A stretch of DNA of 64,000 bases from Zoogloea sp041917255 (GCA_041917255.1 JAYRYA010000025.1:1-64000), one strand, 5' to 3'; positions 45,821 through 55,565 are shown, counted from the stretch's first letter. A program made the numbers and translations. The notes: generated by a model from the sequence alone, not told the origin.

Positions 45821-46488
45821 TTCTGGGGTAGGCGTTCCAGCGCCCGCTGGGCGGACTGCTGTTCGGCAGCGCGGCGACTGACGCCGATGCCACGGGTCTT
45901 GAGACCAAGGCCGGCGATCTCGCACTCGACCTCGAACTCCTGTTGATGGGCTTCGCCGCGGGTATCGGCGAGCGAATACTTGGGTAGCGGCATGCGCCGG
46001 CCCTGCAGCCATTCCTGCAGTGCCGTCTTTGGATCCTTGAGGGCGCGGGCCGGGTCGAGCTCGGAGAGGGATTTTTCGTAAAGGCGATCAACCACGCCCT
46101 TGGCGGCCTCAAAACCGGCATCCAGGAAAACCGCCGCGATGATGGCCTCCAGGGCATCGGCTAGGATGGACGGCCGGCGATGGCCGCCGCTCTTGAGCTC
46201 ACCTTCGCCCAGTCGCAAATATTCCCCAAGCTTCAGCCCGTCGGCCAGCCGGTGCAGGGCTTCCTGACGCACCAGATTGGCTCGCAGCCGGGACATGTCG
46301 CCTTCCCGCAGGTTGTCGAAATGGCCGAAAAGCGCGATGGCGGTCACGCAGTTGAGCACGCTGTCGCCGAGAAACTCGAGGCGCTCGTTGTGGGGCGAAC
46401 CGAAGCTGCGATGGGTGACGGCCTGCTCCAGGAGCGCCGGCCGGGAAAAACGATGGCCGAGGGCCTGCTGCAGGGCGTCCAACTTCAT
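45817..46488 (-). CDS. rnc: Ribonuclease III
   Basis: The 223-residue double-strand RNA endonuclease has the signature NERLEFLGDSVLN, acidic residues in DALEAIIAAVFLDAG and a C-terminal dsRNA-binding domain (DPKTALQEWLQGRRMPLPKY). ATG 46488 was chosen over an in-frame TTG at 46500 that overlaps the upstream stop. Confidence 0.96.
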
Positions 46489-46496
46489 GGGGAGGC

Positions 46497-46868
46497 TCAA
46501 TGGGCGTCGGACGACACTGAGAATTCGATCAGCAGGCTCACCTTGCCGTAGAGCGGTACCTTGCGGGCGTAGTCGACGGACATCACGATGCGGCCGTTTT
46601 CCTTGGTGATGTCGATATCCGCCGCCGTGACGCTGGTGATGTCGTCCACCGTGACGCGCTTCGAAAAGGCATTACGCAGCTCCGAAACCGTCGCGCTCTG
46701 AGGATTGGAGGCGCCCACCACGGCAACCAGCGCGCGCTTGATTCCGTAGTACTCATTGACCACCGGAATCAGCTTGAGGCCCAGCACAACGAGCGCGGCC
46801 ATCCCGCCGCCGACCAGCAGCACACTGATAAGACTCAGGCCCGATTGACTTTTTCGCGTCTTGATCAC
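46497..46868 (-). CDS. DUF4845 membrane-anchored protein
   Basis: The 123-residue protein has one transmembrane helix near the N-terminus (GLSLISVLLVGGGMAALVVL) and a small periplasmic domain. Proteins of this family regularly sit between lepB and rnc in beta- and gammaproteobacteria, as here. The first residues (KSQSGLSLISVL) resemble a type IV pilin-like leader but lack a clear prepilin cleavage context. Function unknown. Confidence 0.85.
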   Translation of the reverse strand: MIKTRKSQSGLSLISVLLVGGGMAALVVLGLKLIPVVNEYYGIKRALVAVVGASNPQSATVSELRNAFSKRVTVDDITSVTAADIDITKENGRIVMSVDYARKVPLYGKVSLLIEFSVSSDAH

Positions 46869-47653
46869 TGGAAGCCGCCTATCCGTTTCAGGTCACTGGC
46901 ATTGAACCAGATGTAGAAAGCCTTGCCAACAATGTTCTTTTCCGGGACAAAACCCCAGCCGCGGCTATCGAAACTGCCGTCGCGGTTATCACCCATCATG
47001 AAGTAATGGCCCGCAGGAACCGTGCAGGAAAGACCACGATTAGTATAGGTGCAGTTTTCCTGGAACGGATACTTGGTGACCTGCGAAACGTAAGCCGGCG
47101 CGGCATTTTCCACGATGATCCGGTGCTCGACGTCGCCCAGCTTTTCGATGAAGCTCGGCGAATAGTAGAGACGATCAGTATGAAGGTAATCGCCAGACGG
47201 GTTCATGGGAACGGGCTGCCCGTTGATGCTGAGCTTCTTGTCAAAATACTCGACCTTGTCCCCGGGCAGGCCGACCACGCGCTTGATGTAGTCGAGGGAC
47301 GGGTCGCCCGGGAAGCGGAACACCATCACGTCGCCCCGCTGGGGCTCGTTGACGTCGATGATCTTCTTGTTGATCACCGGCAGGCGGATGCCATAGGTCC
47401 ACTTATTGACCAGGATGAAGTCGCCCACGAGCAGCGTCGGGATCATCGAGCCGGAGGGGATCCGGAACGGTTCGACGACGAACGAGCGCAGGCAGAAGAC
47501 CACCAGGATCACCGGAAAGAAGCTCGCACCGTACTCAACCCACCACGGCGTCTTGGCACCCACGCTGCGGCGCTTGCTGGCAACGAAACGATCCAGTGCC
47601 CACAGGACGCCGCTCAACACCAGCAGCAAAAACAGAATCAGGGCGAAATTCAC
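46865..47653 (-). CDS. lepB: Signal peptidase I
   Basis: The 262-residue inner-membrane protease removes Sec signal peptides. There are two N-terminal hydrophobic segments, the catalytic Ser in IPSGSMIPTLLVGDFILVNK and the Lys in DYIKRVVGLPGD, with GDNRDGSFDSRGWGFVP as box E. It starts directly after the lepA stop. Confidence 0.97.
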   Translation of the reverse strand: MNFALILFLLLVLSGVLWALDRFVASKRRSVGAKTPWWVEYGASFFPVILVVFCLRSFVVEPFRIPSGSMIPTLLVGDFILVNKWTYGIRLPVINKKIIDVNEPQRGDVMVFRFPGDPSLDYIKRVVGLPGDKVEYFDKKLSINGQPVPMNPSGDYLHTDRLYYSPSFIEKLGDVEHRIIVENAAPAYVSQVTKYPFQENCTYTNRGLSCTVPAGHYFMMGDNRDGSFDSRGWGFVPEKNIVGKAFYIWFNASDLKRIGGFQ

Positions 47654-49468
47654 TTATCGGCTCCAGTCAGCACATTTACCTTCATCCACCCGCAGCACGG
47701 CCAGGAAGGCTTCCTGAGGAATCTCCACGTTGCCCACCTGCTTCATGCGCTTCTTGCCCTCCTTCTGCTTCTCGAGGAGCTTCTTCTTCCGGGTGATGTC
47801 ACCACCGTAGCACTTGGCCAGCACGTTCTTGCGCAGGGCCTTGATGGTCTCGCGCGCCACGATGTTGGAACCGATCGCTGCCTGGATGGCAACGTCGAAC
47901 ATCTGGCGCGGGATCAACTCGCGCAGCTTGGCCACCAGCTCACGACCCCGGTACTGGGAATTGGCGCGGTGCACGATGATCGACAGGGCGTCCACCTTTT
48001 CCGAGGACACCAGCACGTCGAGCTTGACCAGATCGGCGGCCCGGTATTCCTTGAACTCGTAATCAAGCGAGGCATAACCGCGGGACACCGACTTCAGCTT
48101 GTCGAAGAAATCCATGACCACTTCGTTCATCGGCATGTCGTAGATCAGCTGCACCTGACGGCCGTGGTAAAGCATGTCGACCTGCGCACCCCGCTTCTGG
48201 TTGCACAGGGTGATCACCGGGCCGACGTATTCCTGGGGCAGGAAGATCACCGCCTTGATGATCGGCTCTCGTACCTCTTCGACCTTGGACAGATCCGGCA
48301 GCTTGGACGGGTTGGACACCTGCTCGACGGTGCCGTCCTTCATCAGCACTTCATACACCACGGTCGGCGCCGTGGTGATGAGGTTCATGTCGAACTCGCG
48401 CTCGAGACGCTCCTGCACGATCTCCATGTGCAGCAGGCCCAGGAAGCCACAGCGGAAGCCGAAGCCCAGCGCCTGGGAGACTTCCGGCTCGAACTGCAGC
48501 GAAGCATCGTTGAGACGCAGCTTTTCCAGCGATTCGCGCAGCTGGTCGTATTCGTTGGACTCGACCGGATACAGGCCGGCGAACACCTGCGGCTTGATCT
48601 CCTTGAAACCGGCCAGCGGCTCTGCAGCGGGCTTGCCGGCGAGGGTGATGGTGTCACCGACCTTCGCGGATTTCAGCTCCTTGATGCCGGCGATGATGAA
48701 ACCCACCTGGCCGGCCGAGAGGGTTTCCCGCTGCTGCGACTTGGGGGTAAACACGCCCACCTGCTCGCACAGGTGCTGGTTGCCATTGGACATGAACAGG
48801 ATCTTGTCCTTGGGCTTGAGGGTGCCATCGACCACACGCACCAGCATCACCACGCCCACGTAGTTGTCGAACCACGAATCGATGATCAGCGCCTTCAGCG
48901 GCGCGTCGGGATCGCCCTTGGGCGGCGGGATGCGGGCGATGACAGCCTCGAGGATGTCCTCGACGCCCATGCCGGTCTTGGCCGAACAGGGCACTGCATC
49001 ACTCGCATCGATACCGATCACATCCTCGATTTCCTGCTTGGCGCCATCCGGGTTGGCCTGGGGCAGGTCCATCTTGTTGAGCACCGGCACCACCTCGACA
49101 CCCTGGTCGAGCGCGGTGTAGCAGTTGGCGACCGTCTGCGCCTCGACGCCCTGGGAGGCATCGACCACCAGCAGGCCGCCCTCGCAGGCCGCCAGGGAGC
49201 GGGAGACTTCGTAGGAGAAGTCCACATGCCCCGGGGTGTCGATGAGGTTGAGGTTGTAGACCTGGCCATCGCGGGCGCGATAACTCAGCGCCGCAGTCTG
49301 GGCCTTGATCGTGATGCCCCGCTCACGTTCGATATCCATCGAGTCCAATACCTGGGCCTCCATCTCCCGGTCGGACAGGCCGCCGCAAAGATGGATGATC
49401 CGATCAGCCAGGGTGGACTTGCCGTGGTCGATATGGGCGATGATCGAGAAGTTTCTGATGTGTTGCAT
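47654..49468 (-). CDS. lepA: Elongation factor 4 (LepA)
   Basis: The 604-residue translational GTPase has G1 AHIDHGKSTLADRI, G3 DTPGHVDF and G4 NKMDLPQA. The LepA-specific C-terminal domain ends CYGGDITRKKKLLEKQKEGK. It acts on stalled or mistranslocated ribosomes. The terminator immediately upstream of its start suggests that it has its own promoter. Confidence 0.98.
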   Translation of the reverse strand: MQHIRNFSIIAHIDHGKSTLADRIIHLCGGLSDREMEAQVLDSMDIERERGITIKAQTAALSYRARDGQVYNLNLIDTPGHVDFSYEVSRSLAACEGGLLVVDASQGVEAQTVANCYTALDQGVEVVPVLNKMDLPQANPDGAKQEIEDVIGIDASDAVPCSAKTGMGVEDILEAVIARIPPPKGDPDAPLKALIIDSWFDNYVGVVMLVRVVDGTLKPKDKILFMSNGNQHLCEQVGVFTPKSQQRETLSAGQVGFIIAGIKELKSAKVGDTITLAGKPAAEPLAGFKEIKPQVFAGLYPVESNEYDQLRESLEKLRLNDASLQFEPEVSQALGFGFRCGFLGLLHMEIVQERLEREFDMNLITTAPTVVYEVLMKDGTVEQVSNPSKLPDLSKVEEVREPIIKAVIFLPQEYVGPVITLCNQKRGAQVDMLYHGRQVQLIYDMPMNEVVMDFFDKLKSVSRGYASLDYEFKEYRAADLVKLDVLVSSEKVDALSIIVHRANSQYRGRELVAKLRELIPRQMFDVAIQAAIGSNIVARETIKALRKNVLAKCYGGDITRKKKLLEKQKEGKKRMKQVGNVEIPQEAFLAVLRVDEGKCADWSR

Positions 49469-49479
49469 GGGCCACGAAA

Positions 49480-49501
49480 AAGGGTGCCGTTGGGCACCCT
49501 T
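49480..49501 (-). terminator. Terminator between the sigma-E/degQ operon and lepA
   Basis: AAGGGTGCC, loop GTTG (CAAC on the minus strand), GGCACCCTT is followed by TTTC on the minus strand and by A-rich sequence on the other side. It closes the leftward rpoE-to-glutaredoxin operon. Confidence 0.8.
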
Positions 49502-49534
49502 GAAAAAATTGTTTGCCTGACAAAGGGTTGGATT

Positions 49535-49789
49535 TTAACCGATACGCCGGAAATGAGCACGGACTGCCGGTTCGTCCAGGAAGTAGTGACATAGTTCCAC
49601 ATCCCCGTCGAGCAGCACCGGCACTTTCTCACCCCAGACCTCTTCCAGTTCCGGGGCGTCCTCGTCCAGGTCCACAACCCGGACCGAAAACCCCAGCTCA
49701 TCCTGCAACGGGGCGAGCGCCGCGAGCAGATCATGGCACAGGTGGCACCACATCCGACTCAGCACGGTGAGTTGGCGATCAGCGCTCAA
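49535..49789 (-). CDS. Glutaredoxin-family small protein
   Basis: About 84 residues with a thioredoxin-fold opening LTVLSRMWCHLCHDLL, a CxxC redox motif, and the cis-Pro loop KVPVLLDGD. The start is unusual: the frame contains no early ATG, and the best candidate is TTG 49789 inside the last codons of degQ, giving a coupled overlap; a GTG further in is the alternative. It is the last gene of the rpoE-rse-degQ operon, a position shared in related betaproteobacteria. Probably a cytoplasmic thiol-disulfide protein; partners unknown. Confidence 0.8.
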   Translation of the reverse strand: MSADRQLTVLSRMWCHLCHDLLAALAPLQDELGFSVRVVDLDEDAPELEEVWGEKVPVLLDGDVELCHYFLDEPAVRAHFRRIG

Positions 49790-51212
49790 GGGTACGCAGC
49801 GGGACAAAAGTCTGGGTTTCGCCGCGCAGCACCAGCAGCGTGACGGTCTGGCCAAGCTCCAGGGCACCCACCACCCGGTTGAATTGCTCCACCGAGCGGA
49901 TGTCCGTGCGCACACCCTTGCTCACCAGCGCGAGGATGCCATCGCCCGCCTGGATCTCGGAAGCCCTGGCCGACGCGCTGCGTAGCGCGTCCACGACCAC
50001 GCCACCGGCAGGGAAACGCCCGTCACGGCGCTGCTCGGACGAAGGTTCGACCACAACAATGCCGAGCCGGTTTGGCGCTGCATCCTGCCGTGGCATCTTT
50101 GCAGCGACCTTGCGGACTTTCTCTTCCGGCAATTCCGCCACGGTCACCGCCAGATCGCGCACTGCACCTTTGCGCCACACCTGCACCGGCGCCTTGTTGC
50201 CCGGTCGCGTGCCACCGACGATGCGAGGCAGATCGCCCGACACCCCCACCGGCCGGTTGTCGAAGCGCAGGACGATGTCCCCCTGCTCGATGCCGGCTTT
50301 GTCTGCCGGGCTGCCCTTCTCGACCGAACTGACCAGAGCCCCCACCGGCTTGCCAAGATTGAAACTGTCGGCGAGTTCGCGCGAGACCTCCTGGATCACA
50401 ACACCGATGCGCCCACGCTGCACCCGGCCACTGGCACGCAGCTGGGATTGCACATCCATTGCCACATCGATCGGGATGGCGAACGACAGGCCCATGAACC
50501 CACCGGTGCGACTGTAAATCTGCGAGTTGATGCCGACTACCTCGCCCTTCATGTTGAACAGCGGCCCGCCGGAATTACCCGGGTTGATGGCCACGTCGGT
50601 CTGGATGAAGGGCACGAAATTCTCTTGTGGCAACGAGCGCCCCTTGGCGCTCACGATGCCCGCGGTCACCGAATTCTCGAAACCGAAGGGTGCGCCAATG
50701 GCCACCACCCAATCCCCGACGCGCAACTTGCCCGGATCGCCGAGACTGACACGGGGAAGTCCCGCCGCGTCGATCTTGAGCAGTGCCACATCGGTGCGCG
50801 CATCGGTGCCGATGAGGCGGGCCCGGAACTCACGCTTGTCGGTGAGCTTGACCAGAATCTCGTCAGCGCCATCGACCACATGGGCGTTGGTCAGCACGTA
50901 ACCATCAGGAGAGACGATGAAACCGGAACCGAGGGAGCGATTGTCCGGATCGATCCGCGGCGCCGAAGGCGATCGTGGAATGAAACGCCGGAAGAGATCG
51001 AACATCGGATCATCCTCATCCAGGCTGGGCACGCCCGGACGGGTCTGGCGTAGTGCCTGGGTGGTGCTGATATTCACCACCGCAGCGCCCTGACGTTCGG
51101 CCAGATCGGCAAAATCAGGGAGTTCGCGCGCCAGCGCATCTCGGCCGGCGATCAGGCCGACAACCAGTAAAAGCCACGCGAACAACCGGTAGACCGGCAA
51201 GTCGACGCTCAT
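49779..51212 (-). CDS. degQ: DegP/DegQ-type periplasmic serine protease (MucD-like)
   Basis: The 477-residue protein has an N-terminal export signal (VYRLFAWLLLVVGLIAG), a trypsin-like domain with the catalytic triad in TNAHVVDGA (His), RTDVALLKID (Asp) and NPGNSGGPLF (Ser), and two PDZ domains. It degrades misfolded envelope proteins. Its place directly after rseC in the sigma-E operon matches mucD of pseudomonads. ATG 51212 overlaps the rseC stop by 4 bases. Confidence 0.94.
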   Translation of the reverse strand: MSVDLPVYRLFAWLLLVVGLIAGRDALARELPDFADLAERQGAAVVNISTTQALRQTRPGVPSLDEDDPMFDLFRRFIPRSPSAPRIDPDNRSLGSGFIVSPDGYVLTNAHVVDGADEILVKLTDKREFRARLIGTDARTDVALLKIDAAGLPRVSLGDPGKLRVGDWVVAIGAPFGFENSVTAGIVSAKGRSLPQENFVPFIQTDVAINPGNSGGPLFNMKGEVVGINSQIYSRTGGFMGLSFAIPIDVAMDVQSQLRASGRVQRGRIGVVIQEVSRELADSFNLGKPVGALVSSVEKGSPADKAGIEQGDIVLRFDNRPVGVSGDLPRIVGGTRPGNKAPVQVWRKGAVRDLAVTVAELPEEKVRKVAAKMPRQDAAPNRLGIVVVEPSSEQRRDGRFPAGGVVVDALRSASARASEIQAGDGILALVSKGVRTDIRSVEQFNRVVGALELGQTVTLLVLRGETQTFVPLRTLER

Positions 51213-51661
51213 CGCCCACACTCCTCCGATGAGCCAACACGCTCGAGTCGCAGTGGCGTAGAACCCTGGGTCCAGGCGGAGCGCCCCCGCGCCAGCAGGA
51301 ATGCAGAAAGCCCGCCCGCAACAGCACCAATGCCTGCCGACAGATCAACGTTACCCTGAAGAGGCGCAACGACCGTGCCGGCCGCAGCACCGAGCAGCAC
51401 ACCGATCACCGGCAACGCGTAGGCCAGCAAGGCTGCCCGCAGCGGAACACCATCCTCGACGACCACCCCCACCTCATCGCCAGGCTGCGCACCGATGCCG
51501 TTGACCACCCTCACCTGCTGGCCCGAAGATGCCAGGGGCCTGGCGATATTCACGCCCCCGCAGCCGCCAGGCTCATGGCAACGACCGCAGCCCTGGGCCA
51601 CCGTCACGTCCACCCATGCGAACCCAGACTCGACCCGCGAAACGACCCCCTTGACCTGCAT
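51209..51661 (-). CDS. rseC: Sigma-E regulatory protein RseC
   Basis: The 150-residue inner-membrane protein has a Cys-rich N-terminus (GCGRCHEPGGCGG) and two transmembrane segments (LLAYALPVIGVLLGAAAG and GIGAVAGGLSAFLLA), the RseC/MucC family pattern. It overlaps the rseB stop by one base. It modulates sigma-E and redox functions. Confidence 0.93.
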   Translation of the reverse strand: MQVKGVVSRVESGFAWVDVTVAQGCGRCHEPGGCGGVNIARPLASSGQQVRVVNGIGAQPGDEVGVVVEDGVPLRAALLAYALPVIGVLLGAAAGTVVAPLQGNVDLSAGIGAVAGGLSAFLLARGRSAWTQGSTPLRLERVGSSEECGR

Positions 51662-52626
51662 TAGCGCTTACGCACCTCCACGCCATCCGCAATTCGCACC
51701 AGCGCAGCTTGGGGCACTTCGCCCAGCGCGGTGATCTGGTGATCGGCTACCGTGCGTCGGAAGATATTGACCGCTCCGTTGGCGCTCATGCCACTCTGGT
51801 GCCCCGGCTTGGAAGGCAGCGGCTCGATGAAGACCGAGATGGCCGCGAGCCCATCAGAAAACACCACGTGGTAAGCCTCTGCCCGATCCTTGCGGGCCGG
51901 ACGCGTGACCGACACGACCTGCCGGAAACCCGGGATGGAATTGCGGAACACCCAACCTGTGTCCTCGACCTTCACATCGCCGCCGCGGGCCTGCGCCACC
52001 TTCCAGTCCGGCCCCCGCACAAAGCGGGGCTTGACCTTCTCCTTGTCGAAGGGCACGCCGATCTGGACCTCATTGAACGCAAACTGCTCGATACTCTCGC
52101 CTCTCTCACCGATCAGGCGGGCGCGCAAGAGTAGCCCCGAGTTCACATCCGCCCAGAGCTGGTGCCCGAAGCGCATGTCATCCTTGGGCTCAAGGATGAT
52201 CTGCTGACTTTCGAGCCCGGCGATACGCACAACCTCGCCCTTCCGGATCCGATAGTTCTCGGCCAAGGCGCTCGGCGACGACGGCAGCCGCGCCGGGAAC
52301 CCTCTCCGGGCCGCCGACTGATCAACGATCACCAGTTTCTGGTCGGGCAGAAAGCACTGCACCTCTTCATTATTGCGCACCACCTCTCGCGGGCTGCCAT
52401 CAAGCGCCTCAAGCTTTTCGAACTCGGCGCCGCCATCCACGAGGTGGGCGATCCGCGAGGTCTCGACGTTCTTGCCGCTCTGATAGCTGAAGGTGCCCGT
52501 GTAATTGAGCTTATGCGCTGCGCTGGAAATCCGGCCCAACCAACTGAGGGGGTCCGTCGGCGCATCCGCGCCAGTGGCAACGCCAACGGTCAGACACGCC
52601 GCCAGAAGTACGACGAACCGCTTCAT
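51661..52626 (-). CDS. rseB: Sigma-E regulatory protein RseB (MucB)
   Basis: The 321-residue periplasmic protein has a signal peptide (KRFVVLLAACLTVGVATGA) and a LolA-like domain (LNYTGTFSYQSGKNVETSRI) followed by a smaller C-terminal domain. It protects RseA from proteolysis and senses lipoproteins or LPS. It overlaps rseA by 4 bases. Confidence 0.95.
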   Translation of the reverse strand: MKRFVVLLAACLTVGVATGADAPTDPLSWLGRISSAAHKLNYTGTFSYQSGKNVETSRIAHLVDGGAEFEKLEALDGSPREVVRNNEEVQCFLPDQKLVIVDQSAARRGFPARLPSSPSALAENYRIRKGEVVRIAGLESQQIILEPKDDMRFGHQLWADVNSGLLLRARLIGERGESIEQFAFNEVQIGVPFDKEKVKPRFVRGPDWKVAQARGGDVKVEDTGWVFRNSIPGFRQVVSVTRPARKDRAEAYHVVFSDGLAAISVFIEPLPSKPGHQSGMSANGAVNIFRRTVADHQITALGEVPQAALVRIADGVEVRKR

Positions 52627-53159
52627 CGCTGACCGGCCGAGCGGCTGTCGGACACAGTCCGTACATACAGCGCCACGCCCGGCATGGCAGCCGAAGGCGC
52701 CATCGCCTGATGGGCAAACAGGTATTCGCGCTCCGACGACTCGGTCGTAGCCCGGGTCGCACTGTCGGCTGGTGCGCTCACCAGCGCCACCGGCTGCGGC
52801 ACCTTGGCCGCGGCAAGCCGCTCGACGGAGGGGCCATCCCCATTGAGTGTGATCGCGACCCAGCCGACGGCAGCCACGCCCATCACCGACGCCGCAATCG
52901 GCATCAGATGCCTGATGAGTCCGCTGCCCACCTCGCGCCGCTTGGGCGCAACGATCGCAGGTTCATCCTCAATGCAGCGCATGACTTTGTGCGCAAAATC
53001 CGGCGACAGACCGTTTTCATCCCGCAACACGTCCCCGATCAGGCAGAAGTTTTCCCAGTCCCGTCGAAGCGCGCCGTCCCGCTTGAGCGTTTCGAACATT
53101 CGGGATGAAGCCTCGTCGTCAAGAGCGCCATCCAACAGGGCAGAAACCTTTTCTTTCAT
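52623..53159 (-). CDS. rseA: Anti-sigma-E factor RseA (MucA)
   Basis: The 178-residue protein has the N-terminal anti-sigma domain (KEKVSALLDGALDDEASSRM, WENFCLIGDVLRDE) and one transmembrane helix at about 87-105 (LMPIAASVMGVAAVGWVAI). It holds RpoE at the membrane until cleaved under envelope stress. It lies 4 bases after rpoE. Confidence 0.95.
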   Translation of the reverse strand: MKEKVSALLDGALDDEASSRMFETLKRDGALRRDWENFCLIGDVLRDENGLSPDFAHKVMRCIEDEPAIVAPKRREVGSGLIRHLMPIAASVMGVAAVGWVAITLNGDGPSVERLAAAKVPQPVALVSAPADSATRATTESSEREYLFAHQAMAPSAAMPGVALYVRTVSDSRSAGQR

Positions 53160-53163
53160 CGTC

Positions 53164-53763
53164 TTACCACCTCTTGTTCGGAGCCGTGTCGAGCAACGGC
53201 CTGAGCTTTTCTGAAATTGCTTCCCGTGCGCGGAAGATGCGGGAACGGACAGTGCCGATCGGGCACTCCATGATCGAGGCGATCTCTTCGTAACTCAAAC
53301 CTTCGATCTCTCGCAAAACGATCGCCGTTCTCAATTCTTCAGGCAAGGCCTCCATCGCCACATTGACGGTATCCCCGATCTGCTTGGTCATCAGCAGCCG
53401 TTCCGGCGTGTTGATGTCGCGCAGCTGATCTCCGTCCTCGAAGGTTTCAGCTTCGTCGGAATCGAAATCGGTAGACGTTGGAGCGCGACGGCCTTGCGAA
53501 ACGAGGAAGTTCTTGGCGGTGTTGATCCCGATACGATACAGCCAGGTATAAAAAGCGCTGTCTCCCCGGAAAGACGGCAGGGCGCGATACGCCTTGATGA
53601 ACGTTTCCTGGGCGACATCCTCCACTTCGGCGGGATCTCGGATCAATCTCGACAACAGCCGGGCGAGCTTGCGCTGATACTTGGAAACCAGCAGGCCGAA
53701 AGCCTGTTTGTCTCCGCGTTGGACGCGCTCGACCAGCTGCTGGTCAATTTCGCGATCACTCAT
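53164..53763 (-). CDS. rpoE: RNA polymerase sigma-E factor
   Basis: The 199-residue ECF sigma factor has region 2 (EDVAQETFIKAYRALPSFRG, FYTWLYRIGINTAKNFLV) and region 4 (LPEELRTAIVLREIEGLSYE, IASIMECPIGTVRSRIFRAR). ATG 53763 is the family start; the longer frame lacks homology. First gene of the rpoE-rseABC-degQ operon. A TATACT -10 candidate lies at about 53817-53822 on the minus strand, but no convincing sigma-E autoregulatory box was seen. Confidence 0.97.
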   Translation of the reverse strand: MSDREIDQQLVERVQRGDKQAFGLLVSKYQRKLARLLSRLIRDPAEVEDVAQETFIKAYRALPSFRGDSAFYTWLYRIGINTAKNFLVSQGRRAPTSTDFDSDEAETFEDGDQLRDINTPERLLMTKQIGDTVNVAMEALPEELRTAIVLREIEGLSYEEIASIMECPIGTVRSRIFRAREAISEKLRPLLDTAPNKRW

Positions 53764-53975
53764 GGTTGGGAAAGGGCTACCTCGTAAGGCGTGACCCGGT
53801 CGGTCACAGCCCTGCAGTATACCTTGTGCGTCCTGCTTCCCTGCCAAAGTACTGAGGTTGACCGCAGCGCACCGAGCATAGTTCAGTTGCGGAAGGGGTT
53901 TTGTTGGCGCCTGCAGCTCAGATTGCCCGTGCTATAGTCGGCCATCCGAACTATCGCCCCCTGCGGAATTCCGAA

Positions 53976-55565
53976 GTGACCGCTTTTGACGTGCTCATTC
54001 TGGGCAGCGGCCTTGCCGGCCAATCGCTCGCCCTTCGTCTTGCAGACACCCTGAAGGTCGCCCTCGTCACCAAACGCACGCTAGAAGACAGCGCCAGCGC
54101 CTGGGCTCAGGGCGGCATCGCCGCGGTGCTCGACCCCTCCGACAGCACCGAAGCCCACATCGCGGACACCCATACCGCCGGCGCGGGGCTGTGCTCTGAA
54201 AAAGCCACCCGCTTCGTTGTCGAAAACGGCCCCCGTGCCATCCAGTGGTTGATTGACCACGGCGTACCCTTCACGGCCGACCCCGGCTCACCGATCGGCT
54301 ATCACCTCACCCGCGAGGGCGGACACGGCCACCGCCGGGTCATTCATGTGGCAGACGCCACCGGCGCTGCGGTTCAGGCGACGCTCACCGAACAGGTCCG
54401 GGCCCATCCGAACATCCAGATCTTCGAGCAGCACATCGCCGTCGATCTCATCGTCGGCCACAAGATCGGCCGCCCCGAGGCCGGCTGTCTTGGCGCCTAC
54501 GTGCTCGACATCGCCAATGATGAGGTGCTCACCTTTGCAGCACGCCACACGGTGCTCGCCACCGGTGGCGCGGGCAAGGTCTACCTTTACACCACCAATC
54601 CCGATACCGCCACCGGCGACGGAGTTGCCATGGCGTGGCGGGCCGGCTGCCGGGTTTCGAACATGGAGTTCATCCAGTTCCACCCGACCTGCCTCTACCA
54701 CCCCCAAGCCAAATCCTTCCTGATTTCCGAAGCCGTCCGCGGCGAAGGCGGCCTGCTGCGCCGCCCGGATGGCAGCCGATTCATGCCCGAGCACGACAGC
54801 CGGGAGGAACTGGCTCCCCGTGACATCGTTGCCAGAGCCATTGACTTCGAAATGAAGAAGCATGGGCTTGACTGCGTCTTTCTGGACATCAGCCACAAAC
54901 CGGCCGACTTCCTGCAGGAGCACTTCCCCAATATCCTGGCCCGCTGCGCCGAACTGGGCATCGACATCACGCAACAGCCGATCCCGGTCGTACCGGCAGC
55001 GCACTACTCCTGTGGAGGCATCGTCACCGACCTTCGCGCGCGCACCGACGTTCCCGGTCTCTACGCCGTTGGAGAAACCGCTTGCACTGGCCTGCACGGT
55101 GCAAACCGACTGGCGAGCAACTCATTGCTCGAGTGCCTGGTGTATGGCGAGGCAGCGGCCAGCGACATTCTCGCCAATCCACGACCGCAGGCATCCGAAC
55201 TGCCCCAGTGGGACGAAAGCCGCGTCACCGACGCCGACGAATCCATCGTGATTTCCCATAACTGGGAAGAACTCCGACGTTTCATGTGGGACTACGTGGG
55301 CATCGTCCGCACCAACAAGCGGCTCCAGCGGGCCCAGCACCGTATCCGCCTCCTGGCGCGGGAGATCGACGAGTTCTATAGCAACTTCCGGGTCAGCAAC
55401 GATCTCATCGAACTGCGCAATCTGGTCGTTACCGCAGATCTCATCGTTCGAAGCGCCCTCAAGCGCAAGGAAAGCCGTGGCCTGCACTGCAGCCGCGATT
55501 ACCCCAACCCCTTGCCAGCAGCCCGCGACACCATCGTCCGACCCAGCCGCGGAAAGACCAGTTAG
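53976..55565 (+). CDS. nadB: L-aspartate oxidase
   Basis: The 529-residue FAD enzyme catalyses the first step of NAD synthesis from aspartate. It has the dinucleotide-binding FDVLILGSGLAGQSLALRLA, AWAQGGIAAVLD, EFIQFHPTCLYH, and the active-site HGANRLASNSLLECLVYG. The start is GTG 53976: a -10-like TATAGT lies at 53933-53938, so the upstream in-frame TTG at 53901 would precede the transcript, and the length from 53976 fits the family. It is divergent from rpoE, and its stop overlaps that of the YgfX-like gene. Confidence 0.94.
   Translation: MTAFDVLILGSGLAGQSLALRLADTLKVALVTKRTLEDSASAWAQGGIAAVLDPSDSTEAHIADTHTAGAGLCSEKATRFVVENGPRAIQWLIDHGVPFTADPGSPIGYHLTREGGHGHRRVIHVADATGAAVQATLTEQVRAHPNIQIFEQHIAVDLIVGHKIGRPEAGCLGAYVLDIANDEVLTFAARHTVLATGGAGKVYLYTTNPDTATGDGVAMAWRAGCRVSNMEFIQFHPTCLYHPQAKSFLISEAVRGEGGLLRRPDGSRFMPEHDSREELAPRDIVARAIDFEMKKHGLDCVFLDISHKPADFLQEHFPNILARCAELGIDITQQPIPVVPAAHYSCGGIVTDLRARTDVPGLYAVGETACTGLHGANRLASNSLLECLVYGEAAASDILANPRPQASELPQWDESRVTDADESIVISHNWEELRRFMWDYVGIVRTNKRLQRAQHRIRLLAREIDEFYSNFRVSNDLIELRNLVVTADLIVRSALKRKESRGLHCSRDYPNPLPAARDTIVRPSRGKTS

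Noticed and set aside
47006..49594. 862-codon open frame on the plus strand opposite lepA and lepB
   Set aside because: Its translation is His/Gln/Leu-rich with no motif, and it is fully antisense to lepA, whose GTPase motifs are unambiguous.
53764..53900. Sigma-E autoregulatory promoter upstream of rpoE
   Set aside because: No GGAACTT-type -35 paired with a TCTGA-like -10 was found; only an isolated TATACT is visible.
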